Shown here piece by piece: positions 52,064-60,003 of a stretch of DNA of 64,000 nucleotides. The notes beneath the pieces were generated by a model, which made no database searches, was not told the origin of the DNA, and saw nothing but the letters and a program-made list of their open reading frames with translations. Both the position numbers and the translations under genes were made by a program. Numbering within the stretch: the stretch's first letter is position 1; each line of letters starts with the position of its first letter. The stretch is from Blastocatellia bacterium (GTDB lineage Bacteria > Acidobacteriota > Blastocatellia > Pyrinomonadales > Pyrinomonadaceae), in contig PMSM01000006.1 of NCBI GenBank assembly GCA_003168335.1, positions 634,320 to 698,319 on the forward strand, in the 5' to 3' direction.

Positions 52064-52834
52064 CTACTTAGACATCACACAAAGCGACTGACCTATAGTT
52101 CCCAAGCCTTTCATCGCTACCCCGTTATCGAAAACTACCGGCTCTGGTAGTGGAATGTTCGCCTGGTCACCGTCATGAATAAGTTCAACCTTGAGGCCGA
52201 GATGATTTGCCCAGACACCTATCGCATCTTTACCGATGAAGATCGTTAGCGGTTGACGCCCGGCACGCACGTCGACTGTTGCTGACTCAAAAAGATCCCA
52301 ATGAAGTGGTACGGTGAAATCGAGAAAAGAAAAAATAATCTTTCCCCCAGGTTTCAAAACTCTTTTTGCCTCGCGCAGATAGACGTAGGTCTGTTCGTGT
52401 AACAAATGAGTAAAGACCGAGAAGAAACAGACCATGTCGGCGGTTCCTTCTTTCTCTGGAATGTCGAACCCCTCAGTGACCTCAAACCGCCAGTCTTTGC
52501 GCCGGACACTCTGTCGCGCGAAATTCACCAGGTTTGGCTCGATATCAACTCCCAGATACTTACCTTCAAAACATTGTGATAGAGGCTGGGCCAGGCGGCC
52601 CGAGCCGCAACCGACGTCGATAAGATACGCATCGTCTTCGAGGCCAAAGTGCTTAAGCGTGGCGACCTCAAGTGTGCCCAGGGCTTTGAACTCGCCGCCG
52701 ACGGCAAGCTCCATAGCCTGATCATGACGATAGCTCCGCATCAGTGTCTTCACGACCGCACGATATCTTTTGTTGGCCGAAACGGTGGGGCCCGCGGTGG
52801 TCTTTGGCGGCGTTCGCCGCTGGAACAACTTCAT
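52064..52834 (-). CDS. Class I SAM-dependent methyltransferase
   Basis: Motif I is LIDVGCGSGRLAQPLSQCF at about residues 72-90, motif II YLGVDIEPNLVNFARQSV, then ADMVCFFSVFTHLLHEQTY and AKRVLKPGGKIIFSFLDF. The C-terminal third (VWANHLGLKVELIHDGDQA) forms a short cap. 256 residues and a basic N terminus are similar to the other free-standing methyltransferases of the locus, but motifs differ enough to show they are not recent copies. Confidence 0.87.
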   Translation of the reverse strand: MKLFQRRTPPKTTAGPTVSANKRYRAVVKTLMRSYRHDQAMELAVGGEFKALGTLEVATLKHFGLEDDAYLIDVGCGSGRLAQPLSQCFEGKYLGVDIEPNLVNFARQSVRRKDWRFEVTEGFDIPEKEGTADMVCFFSVFTHLLHEQTYVYLREAKRVLKPGGKIIFSFLDFTVPLHWDLFESATVDVRAGRQPLTIFIGKDAIGVWANHLGLKVELIHDGDQANIPLPEPVVFDNGVAMKGLGTIGQSLCVMSK

Positions 52835-52965
52835 TGGATTGAAATCTCTCCGGCTTTATTAAGAGCAGTAACTTCGACGAACATTAGCAAATTCAACGCG
52901 GCTGTCACCCTGGCGCAGCTCTATTGTACTGACTCTATGATGAGGAAACATCTCTTGATCTTGGC

Positions 52966-54570
52966 TTAACCGGCATTGGCCTCCGCCTGAGCTGAGGCAC
53001 TCGAGTCGATTCGCCAGAGGGTTCTCAGCAAGTAAATGAGCAGGCCGGCAATTATTAGCAGGGTCGGCACAATAAACCAGGGGCTCGGGAAAAAGGGATG
53101 TATCTGGAGAAGTCTGTTCCACGAGAGCAAAGACCAGCCCGTACCAGTGTATATTCGGGGCATAACGTAAAGTGTGCCGATCAGTTCTGCACTGACATAG
53201 AACGCCAACAGAATGTGACCAAACCAAAAAGCAAATCTTGCTCCCAACCACAGTGCCGCCTGATACACAAGTGCGGTCCACGCCGGCAGGGCGATCATAA
53301 AGTATGAAGGTATGATTATGGGAGCGCCATAATCAGCGAGACTGAGCGTCGCAAAATAGGCCAGGCCCACTACCATAAAGATCACCGTGCAGGCAAAAAC
53401 AAGCAGATCACCATCATCGCTAAACAGGTATTCCAGCCGGCGAGATGGGGGCCGCTTAGCCCATCCGCGCATTAATCCTGTGCCAAGAACCAGGAGCCAA
53501 AACAAATACATGACCGCCTTGTACGGGACATCGACCAAATTGTGTGTCGGAACATTGCTCCATCCGCTCGACCAGAGATCGCGGGTGAAAACCCATTGAC
53601 GAAGCTGCGTACTCCAACCAACTTTGAAAAAGTAGGACAAAATCCAGAAGGTGCTTTTTCCCTGGAGATCCCGATGTTGAGCCATCAGATAGAATCCACC
53701 ACTTGTTACATAATTGCGGTAGAGAAGCGGCACCAGGAAAAGGAGCAGTATACCTGCGCATGCGGCCAGGGTCTTGAGTGAAGTACGAAGACTGAACTTA
53801 TGCCGATAAGCGCAGAACAATACTCCGACGAACACCACCGGTATCATCGTGAACATGGTGGCCTTGGCCAGAATCCCCAGACCCAGACAACAGGTAGCCA
53901 GCGTAAGGTAACGAAGAGGTCTCTTCCTAATCGCGCTAATTAGGTAATAGAGCGTCAGGGCTCCAAAGAGGATTGATAAGGAGCAGTTACTGACTCTTGC
54001 CGCCGTAATCAGGTAGAGGGGATAGGTCGCAACCAACAGGGCAATAATTAGTCTGTGTCGAAGGTTGGGAATGCTCTTGGCAAGTGTTTGCAGAAATATG
54101 AAAACGGCTGCCGCCAGAAACAAGACATTGATCAAGCGCAAGGCGTAAATCGGAGCGAGTTCGCCCAGCCGTGAAAAAATAATCCAAAATGGGAGCGCTA
54201 CCACGTAGTACAAAGGTCCCTGTTGGGCTTCGTAGAGTGGGGTGTGGGGCTGGCTATCTACAGTCTCGTTCTGTGTCTGATCCCAAAAGGTATCGTAGGT
54301 CTTCGTTCCCCATCGCCAGGTTTGCTGATTATCGAGGGAGGCATGAGGGTACCGCCTGAGCATCCCTGCCATGGAAGGAGGAACGGTACTCTTGCCATAA
54401 ATCGGCAGTTCCCGGTTTTCCCTGAGGTAAACGATGTAGGCAATGTGCTGATATTCATCCCAACCTTCGAAGGGAGGTAGAACGCACAGCAGGAACACGC
54501 CGCGAACCAGTACCAGCAACGCGATCGCGATGGATATTCTCTTCCACTCAAGTAATTTGGGTTTGGACAT
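52966..54570 (-). CDS. GT-C type membrane glycosyltransferase
   Basis: Around 12 hydrophobic segments run through 534 residues. PPFEGWDEYQHIAYIVYLRE at residues 32-51 contains the acidic pair found in the first outer loop of polyprenol-phosphate-sugar-dependent GT-C enzymes. A soluble loop region follows the first helix (PHASLDNQQTWRWGTKTYDT) and may bind the acceptor. It is not closely related to the GT-C protein at 13769. It probably adds a sugar at the periplasmic face of the membrane. Confidence 0.75.
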   Translation of the reverse strand: MSKPKLLEWKRISIAIALLVLVRGVFLLCVLPPFEGWDEYQHIAYIVYLRENRELPIYGKSTVPPSMAGMLRRYPHASLDNQQTWRWGTKTYDTFWDQTQNETVDSQPHTPLYEAQQGPLYYVVALPFWIIFSRLGELAPIYALRLINVLFLAAAVFIFLQTLAKSIPNLRHRLIIALLVATYPLYLITAARVSNCSLSILFGALTLYYLISAIRKRPLRYLTLATCCLGLGILAKATMFTMIPVVFVGVLFCAYRHKFSLRTSLKTLAACAGILLLFLVPLLYRNYVTSGGFYLMAQHRDLQGKSTFWILSYFFKVGWSTQLRQWVFTRDLWSSGWSNVPTHNLVDVPYKAVMYLFWLLVLGTGLMRGWAKRPPSRRLEYLFSDDGDLLVFACTVIFMVVGLAYFATLSLADYGAPIIIPSYFMIALPAWTALVYQAALWLGARFAFWFGHILLAFYVSAELIGTLYVMPRIYTGTGWSLLSWNRLLQIHPFFPSPWFIVPTLLIIAGLLIYLLRTLWRIDSSASAQAEANAG

Positions 54571-54653
54571 CGAATCAGTTTTCGTTATGCGCCCGGTGCG
54601 AACGAAACAACCGGGAGAGAGTTGACCTGGAAAAAACTGTACTGCGTGCTCAA

Positions 54654-55511
54654 CTACCTACTAGCGTTAGCGGGCTGAGCAATAACGTTGACGCTGCTTC
54701 CGTCTGCAACCATCGCGTCGAGTCGATCTACGTCCATCGGCAAGGGTCGGCGGGAGACCTCGTCATTCAGTAAGTAGTCAGCTGCGGTAAGTATTCTCAG
54801 CAGTTCTTCAAGACTTTCACCGGCCTCACGAAGAGCGTACGGCGCGAGCTCCATCACAATCACCGGCCTGTGGGTCTTCAGGATATGCGCCGCTCCCCGC
54901 AGCACGTGACATTCGTAGCCGTCCACATCCAACTTGATCAGATCAACCCGCTGGATTGAATGCGTGACAACGTAGTCATCAAGCTTCATAGCTGCGGTGC
55001 CTAAGGTGTCCTTTGCCGCTCCGCAATGCTTCTTATGCAGGTTGCTACCTTCCTTCAAAGGCCAACTCGAATATATAGCCTCCGGTACTGATTCTGTAGA
55101 GCTGTCAGTAAGGAACATTTGCTCGACTACTACCCCGCTTGCCAATTGGGTGTTGAGTTCCAGATTACGCACTAGTTTGGCATGAGCAAAACCAGTCGGT
55201 TCGAAGGCAAACACTCGGCCAGTTTCACCGACAAGCTGGGCCATGGGTAAGGTGTGAGCTCCGATATTGGCTCCAATGTCGATGACAACATCGCCGGCAA
55301 GAATCGATTCTTCCAGAACCCGCGTTGTGGCCGGCTCAAAGCAGCCAAAAGTATAGATTGCTAAATCGATTCCTTCATCAAGATCAAGCGACCATGTAAT
55401 ACCCCGGCGGCTGACTGTTTGCACGGTCCCTTTTCGCCGGGCTCGGCTCAAAGAGACGATGGGTAGCCTGAGTGCTTTAGCCAATGCAATCTTGTGTCGA
55501 GTCCGAAGCAT
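54654..55511 (-). CDS. FkbM-family methyltransferase
   Basis: Motif I DVVIDIGANIGAHTLPMAQL, followed by GRVFAFEPTGFAHAKLVRNL and VDLIKLDVDGYECHVLRGAA, is the FkbM pattern; HRPVIVMELAPYALREAGES completes it. FkbM enzymes O-methylate sugars or polyketides. The ATG at 55511 has AGGA seven bases upstream; a TTG eight codons earlier is less likely. The gene is followed on the left by the GT-C gene at 52966, on the same strand, with a gap of about 80 bases. Confidence 0.9.
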   Translation of the reverse strand: MLRTRHKIALAKALRLPIVSLSRARRKGTVQTVSRRGITWSLDLDEGIDLAIYTFGCFEPATTRVLEESILAGDVVIDIGANIGAHTLPMAQLVGETGRVFAFEPTGFAHAKLVRNLELNTQLASGVVVEQMFLTDSSTESVPEAIYSSWPLKEGSNLHKKHCGAAKDTLGTAAMKLDDYVVTHSIQRVDLIKLDVDGYECHVLRGAAHILKTHRPVIVMELAPYALREAGESLEELLRILTAADYLLNDEVSRRPLPMDVDRLDAMVADGSSVNVIAQPANASR

Positions 55512-55646
55512 GATAATTCCTAATAGAAAGCGCAAAACATCGGCGCGCTTTCAAATCCGTGGCAATGCTTGTGGGCTGAAGGTTGACCGCTTCTGATTTT
55601 CAAATAAATAGTATCACGGCTCGGGGCTGCCATCATTTTCTAATTA

Positions 55647-56465
55647 TTAATCATTTCGCGTCGTGAGCGTTTCGTCGCCACCAGGGTTCTGGGTTTTCAC
55701 TAATACTATCCGAGCAAACATCGCCCACGAGTTCATCCAGGGCTGTAAGAGCTTTTCCAGAAAGCACCACGTCCTGAAACTCCAACCAGGCATCAGGCTG
55801 CGCTGGGAAACTCCACCCGACAACAAATAACGAAAGGGCATCATCGGCTTAATCGACTTAATCTCCAAGGAGGGAAACTCGCATCTGAACTTCGCCTGGT
55901 CTCGTTCGAACAGTATCCACGGCAATGCGCCGTTGGCATCTGACAACGGCCCGTTCGAGGGAAAGTGCCAATGACTGGCATCCGGCTCAAACGGCTCGTG
56001 ATGCAGCCGCGTATAAATCTGGAGCGACCACGGTGTCACCCAGGGCTCAATCATAACTATTGAGCCTCCCGGTCGAATACATCGGATTGCCTCGGCAAAG
56101 AAGTGCCGCACATTCGGGATATGATGCAGCACGTCGGTCATCACAATTGCCCGCAAGGCGTCGTTGGCAAAAGGCATCTGCATAGCATTTAGCGCTACTC
56201 GAATTTTCCGGCACGGAAACATCTCCGATGTGACCAGTCCTGGAACATAATCGCTCATGAAGCCCGCGCCTGAACCGATTTCCAGAACGGGGCCTGGTCC
56301 CGCCGGCAACTCTTCTGCCACGCTCTGGTACCATTCATCATAGATCAAATGAAGGAAGCGCTTTTCACTAATGAGGCGGCGCCTAAGATCGGTGGTTTGC
56401 GGATCATTGATGTCGAACCCCCGCGTCAAAGGATGAGCCAGCCATGCCTTTAGCAGCGAAGTCAT
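55647..56465 (-). CDS. Class I SAM-dependent methyltransferase (methyltransferase-11 type)
   Basis: Motif I is VLEIGSGAGFMSDYVPGLV, then AIVMTDVLHHIPNVRHFFAE and CIRPGGSIVMIEPWVTPWSL. The ATG at 56465 follows GAGGGAAG and stands nine bases past the stop codon of the upstream fused enzyme, so the frame extension further upstream is not used. PWVTPWSLQIYTRLHHEPF recurs in methyltransferases linked to glycosyltransferases of O-antigen loci. It is probably cotranscribed with the gene at 56474. Confidence 0.87.
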   Translation of the reverse strand: MTSLLKAWLAHPLTRGFDINDPQTTDLRRRLISEKRFLHLIYDEWYQSVAEELPAGPGPVLEIGSGAGFMSDYVPGLVTSEMFPCRKIRVALNAMQMPFANDALRAIVMTDVLHHIPNVRHFFAEAIRCIRPGGSIVMIEPWVTPWSLQIYTRLHHEPFEPDASHWHFPSNGPLSDANGALPWILFERDQAKFRCEFPSLEIKSIKPMMPFRYLLSGGVSQRSLMPGWSFRTWCFLEKLLQPWMNSWAMFARIVLVKTQNPGGDETLTTRND

Positions 56466-56473
56466 TTCTTCCC

Positions 56474-57970
56474 TCAAACGAACTTGATTCGCCGAGCGGC
56501 GAAGACCACCATCTTCAGGAGCAACCAACCGTGACTCCAGCGCTGTATGTTTGTGGTTCCATACGTGCGGTCGCGGTAGCGGATGGGCAAGTCTACAATC
56601 TTCATGTTTTGTCTCGCGGCGCCGAACAACAGGTCAAAGTCGCCAAACGGATCGAACTCGCCAAAGTAGTCCCGGTTCGCGGCGATCTCTTCATAACCGT
56701 CTTTCCAGAGAGCCTTGGTCCCGCACAGGGTATCTTTCAAGGTCTGTTCCAAAAGCCAGGAGAACACCAGGCTGAAGCATTTGTTGCCAATCATATTGAG
56801 AAAGCGCATCGCCTCCTTCTCCAATGGGTACACAAGACGTGAGCCGTTGGCAAAGTCGGCCTTCCCCGATACCAGCACTTCCAGGAATCTCGGTAAGTCT
56901 TCGGGCGGTACTGTTAGATCGGAATCGAGAATCATCAGCACATCGCCGCTCGCATGCGCGAACCCTAAGCGAACGGCGTCACCTTTCCCCGTTCCCGTCT
57001 GCTTCAGCAAGAGGCATCGCCTCTCAGGGTGATCGAGAATCGCTTGCTCAATCATTTGATAAGTATCGTCGGTTGAGCCCCCCTCGATGAAAATTAGTTC
57101 CGAACCTGTACCCATCTCTGGCGTGCGGGAAAAAATACTCGCGATGTTACCCGCTTCGTTGCGTGCGGGAATGATAATCGAGACGGACGGTTCTTTCACG
57201 ATAGGGTGGCCCGCAGGATTGGGTCGCGCCACGAGCATATGTGTCAATACCGCGCTGTTGAATGGCCAGATCCTGGCGAGATAACGATTGGCCAAAGTTG
57301 AAACCAACGGCAAAGACAAAGGTAGCAGCACCTCTTTGCGATGTCGGATGACCTCGAGGTTCGCCAGGGCGAGCAGCCCGGTCACGTCTTCTACGGTCAA
57401 CCAGTTCTGAGCCATGTTTGGTCTGGCCAGCCGAAGTCGCCGCGCCAGGCGGAGAGGAAATTCCCAAAGCTGGTTGTAGAGATTGACGACCACGCGCGTG
57501 TGCGGCAAGGATAATCGACCGACCAATTCCAGGACTCTCTGAACATCCCAGAGGTCATTAACCAGGTCGGAAAGGACAATGACGTCGAACTTCTCGTCGA
57601 GGTCAAGCTCGTGGGCATTGGCTTCGATGAAGCGTAGTTCAGGATACTTCTGACGTGCGCGGTCAAGCATTTCACCGGAAAAGTCCACGCCGACGCCAAC
57701 CACCGGCTCAAGGGCGGCCAACAAGTCGCCCTGGGCGCAGCCGATTTCCAAAACCCGCTTGCCCTTCGGAACCAGATGTCTATAAAGTCCCGCCAGCCGA
57801 CGCTGATATGCGCCGCCCAGTCCTTTGTGCCGGTCCATCCAACGCGCTACCTGGTCCCAATGCGCGACGCGATCCAGGGTGTAGCGGGCAGCTGCATCCA
57901 TGGCCTTGCATTCGGCCGCCGCGTTTTTGGCAGCCGCAAATTCTGTCCGACTTATCTCTTCAACTTTCAT
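56474..57970 (-). CDS. Fused methyltransferase - GT2 (dolichol-phosphate mannose synthase-like)
   Basis: Residues 60-215 are a class I methyltransferase (VLEIGCAQGDLLAALEPVV, FDVIVLSDLVNDLWDVQRVL). Residues 262-490 are a GT-A enzyme of the polyprenol-phosphate-sugar synthase type (VSIIIPARNEAGNIASIFSR, LIFIEGGSTDDTYQMIEQAI, ILDSDLTVPPEDLPRFLEVL, KDTLCGTKALWKDGYEEIA, PIRYRDRTYGTTNIQRWSHG). There are no membrane helices at the C terminus. The GT2 part could charge undecaprenyl phosphate with a sugar, supplying the GT-C enzymes at 13769 and 52966. The methyltransferase part might modify the same sugar or the lipid carrier. Confidence 0.88.
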   Translation of the reverse strand: MKVEEISRTEFAAAKNAAAECKAMDAAARYTLDRVAHWDQVARWMDRHKGLGGAYQRRLAGLYRHLVPKGKRVLEIGCAQGDLLAALEPVVGVGVDFSGEMLDRARQKYPELRFIEANAHELDLDEKFDVIVLSDLVNDLWDVQRVLELVGRLSLPHTRVVVNLYNQLWEFPLRLARRLRLARPNMAQNWLTVEDVTGLLALANLEVIRHRKEVLLPLSLPLVSTLANRYLARIWPFNSAVLTHMLVARPNPAGHPIVKEPSVSIIIPARNEAGNIASIFSRTPEMGTGSELIFIEGGSTDDTYQMIEQAILDHPERRCLLLKQTGTGKGDAVRLGFAHASGDVLMILDSDLTVPPEDLPRFLEVLVSGKADFANGSRLVYPLEKEAMRFLNMIGNKCFSLVFSWLLEQTLKDTLCGTKALWKDGYEEIAANRDYFGEFDPFGDFDLLFGAARQNMKIVDLPIRYRDRTYGTTNIQRWSHGWLLLKMVVFAARRIKFV

Positions 57971-58490
57971 GAAACCTATGCCGCGAACGATCTTACCCTA
58001 CTGTCTTGATCGAGTCAGAATTTAGTAATACATCCGCTGAAGTGGTGTCAGCAACAACAGGCCCAAATTCGAGCGATAGTATGCTTCAGCCGAGAGTTGA
58101 GGACAACACCTGCTTCTCGGAACCTGGCGCCAGGCAACGGTACCGAGCCGGGATTAGTAATTCCGTAAATCAGATGAGCAAAAGCCGAGAAGAAACATCA
58201 CGTGGCGCGATCCAAGCTGGGTGAAGTGAATCGAGTGAACGTTTTTGTAGCGAGTGCTCACCGGAGCAAGGCAGCGATTCCAGCGCATTATTTTGCCTGA
58301 AGGCCTACGAAGCGACGGGCAAGCTTGGGAACCGCCACAGTTTGTTTAGCTTTGGCTGGTTCGCAATATTCGGGTCGCGGATTCCATTCCAACCGGGCAA
58401 TTGCCTTTCATCCAGTGAGGATTGCCCACATCAATAGTATTGTTCACTCGTTGACGTTGTCTTGGGTGCCTTCCAGAAAGGTTTGGGATT
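57971..58490. other. 520-base gap without recognisable genes
   Basis: It lies between the divergently oriented fused enzyme gene and the 3' end of the tRNA gene. Frames of 60-70 codons are present but have no coding character. I see no repeat, hairpin with T-run or known RNA. It must contain the promoter of the 57970 gene. Confidence 0.4.
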
Positions 58491-58566
58491 TGGTGGAGCC
58501 GAGGGGGATCGAACCCCTGACCTCATGAATGCCATTCATGCGCTCTCCCAGCTGAGCTACGGCCCC
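58491..58566 (-). tRNA. tRNA-Ala (anticodon GGC)
   Basis: On the minus strand the 76 bases fold as a complete cloverleaf: acceptor GGGGCCG/CGGCTCC with one G-U pair, D arm GCTC-AGCTGGGA-GAGC, anticodon stem CATGA/TCATG around loop ATGGCAT (anticodon GGC), T arm AGGGG-TTCGATC-CCCCT. Discriminator A and the CCA end are encoded. Confidence 0.96.
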
Positions 58567-58716
58567 GTCCTGGTCTCGGCCAACCCGGCCGATGTCAGTG
58601 CGTGCAATGATAGAGGAGAACGAGTCGCGATACAAAGTGCGCGCAGAATTGAATAACGATCTGATTAGCACCTGGCTGTTACGAAACTCAGCCAACTACT
58701 CAGGAAGATCGTCCGG

Positions 58717-59640
58717 CTACTCCTCAGACGCCTGGCCCTCGGTCAGCGACTTGGCTTCGATGAAGATGTGTTGTATTTCCGGGTGCTGATCTCGAATCTT
58801 TTTTTCCAGTCGATTCACCGCGGCCGCGATCCCTTCCGCCTGCAAGTGTTTTTTGAAACCTATATCCAGAGTGAGCAGCACGTCGCTGGGACTGAAGTGC
58901 ATCGTGAGTGATTTTCTGACTTCCTCAACCGCCATGTCGTTGCCGGCGATCGAGCGAATACTTGCGAGCACCGCGGGGTCAACACCCTCTCCGATTAACA
59001 AGCCCTTACTTTCGAACGCCAGAAATCCCGCTACCACCGCGAGGAGGGCGCCAATGACGATCGAGGCAACGCCATCCAGATAAGGATTGTTAAGCAGATG
59101 GCCCAGAAATATTCCCAGGAAGGCGACCAAGAGTCCCAGCAGAGCTGCCGTGTCTTCGAAGACAACCGTGAAGGTCGCCGGGTCCTTGCTGGTCCGGATC
59201 GTTTCGAACACTCCCTGGCCGGCCATCTCTTTTCGAAAGGCCTGGTACGCAAAGTAAAAAGATATGCTTTCAAAGATGATGGCAAAGCCGAGCACCAAAT
59301 AATTCCAGATTGAGTGGTGCACCTGCGGATGAGCGAGGTGAGTGACGCCTTCATAAACCGACATGCCGCCGCCGAGCGCAAAGATCAAAATCGCTACCAC
59401 CAACGACCAGAAGTAGAGTTCCATGCCATGGCCGAATGGGTGAGTGGCGTCGGCCGGTTTCTTGCTCATGCGGAGCCCGAGTAGCAACAGTCCGCCGTTT
59501 CCCGTGTCGACGAGGGAATGAATCCCCTCTGAAAGCATGGCTGAGCTGCCCGTAAAAAAAGCGGCAGTCAATTTGGTCGCGGCGATGGCAAGATTGCCGG
59601 CAATCGCGGCGAGGATTGCGGTCCTGGATTCAGTGCTCAT
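58717..59640 (-). CDS. Cation diffusion facilitator (CDF) family transporter
   Basis: It exports a divalent metal such as zinc or cobalt in exchange for protons. Six membrane helices are seen. GSSAMLSEGIHSLVDTGNGG contains the HxxxD metal site of helix 2, and ATHPFGHGMELYFWSLVVAI the His-rich segment of helix 3; DTAALLGLLVAFLGIFLGH is helix 5 with its Asp. The C-terminal cytoplasmic domain (residues 215-300) has the ferredoxin-like fold. The ATG at 59640 is selected: the frame is open 86 codons further, but those run through two repeat elements (59718-59793), giving Pro/Ser/Arg-rich residues foreign to the family. Confidence 0.92.
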   Translation of the reverse strand: MSTESRTAILAAIAGNLAIAATKLTAAFFTGSSAMLSEGIHSLVDTGNGGLLLLGLRMSKKPADATHPFGHGMELYFWSLVVAILIFALGGGMSVYEGVTHLAHPQVHHSIWNYLVLGFAIIFESISFYFAYQAFRKEMAGQGVFETIRTSKDPATFTVVFEDTAALLGLLVAFLGIFLGHLLNNPYLDGVASIVIGALLAVVAGFLAFESKGLLIGEGVDPAVLASIRSIAGNDMAVEEVRKSLTMHFSPSDVLLTLDIGFKKHLQAEGIAAAVNRLEKKIRDQHPEIQHIFIEAKSLTEGQASEE

Positions 59641-59717
59641 GCGTTCAGGAGAAGTTAACACACGAGCGGACACCGCTGGCAGTTTGAAAGTTCTCAGCCG
59701 GATTAGCGCTTCCTGGT

Positions 59718-59793
59718 AGCCGTCTTCAGACGGCTTAAGGAACAGGTAACGCTCTTTTCTCCCTCTCCCTCTGGGAGAGGGTTGGGGTGAGGG
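59718..59793. repeat. Two palindromic repeats upstream of the CDF gene
   Basis: AGCCGTCT-TC-AGACGGCT at 59718-59735 is a perfect 8-bp hairpin. CCCTCTCCCTCTGGGAGAGG followed by GTTGGGGTGAGGG at about 59761-59793 is a second, distinct repeat with an 8-bp palindromic head. Both lie in the leader of the CDF gene and are read through by the open frame. Confidence 0.7.
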
Positions 59794-60003
59794 CCTGAGC
59801 GAGAACCTGTTTTGATCTAGTGCTGCAGGTTTTGAACCAGGCTGCAAGGCGTCATCTTCATTGGTGGGACTGAAACTGAACCAGTACCTGCAAGACACAT
59901 CCGTTGTTGTGCCGCTCCCTTACCCCCTATAATTCCTTCGTCCTGGAAATCAGCGCTCACTCGAAAAATAAAACAAGAAATTATTGGCAGAGACTCTTAC
60001 GCT

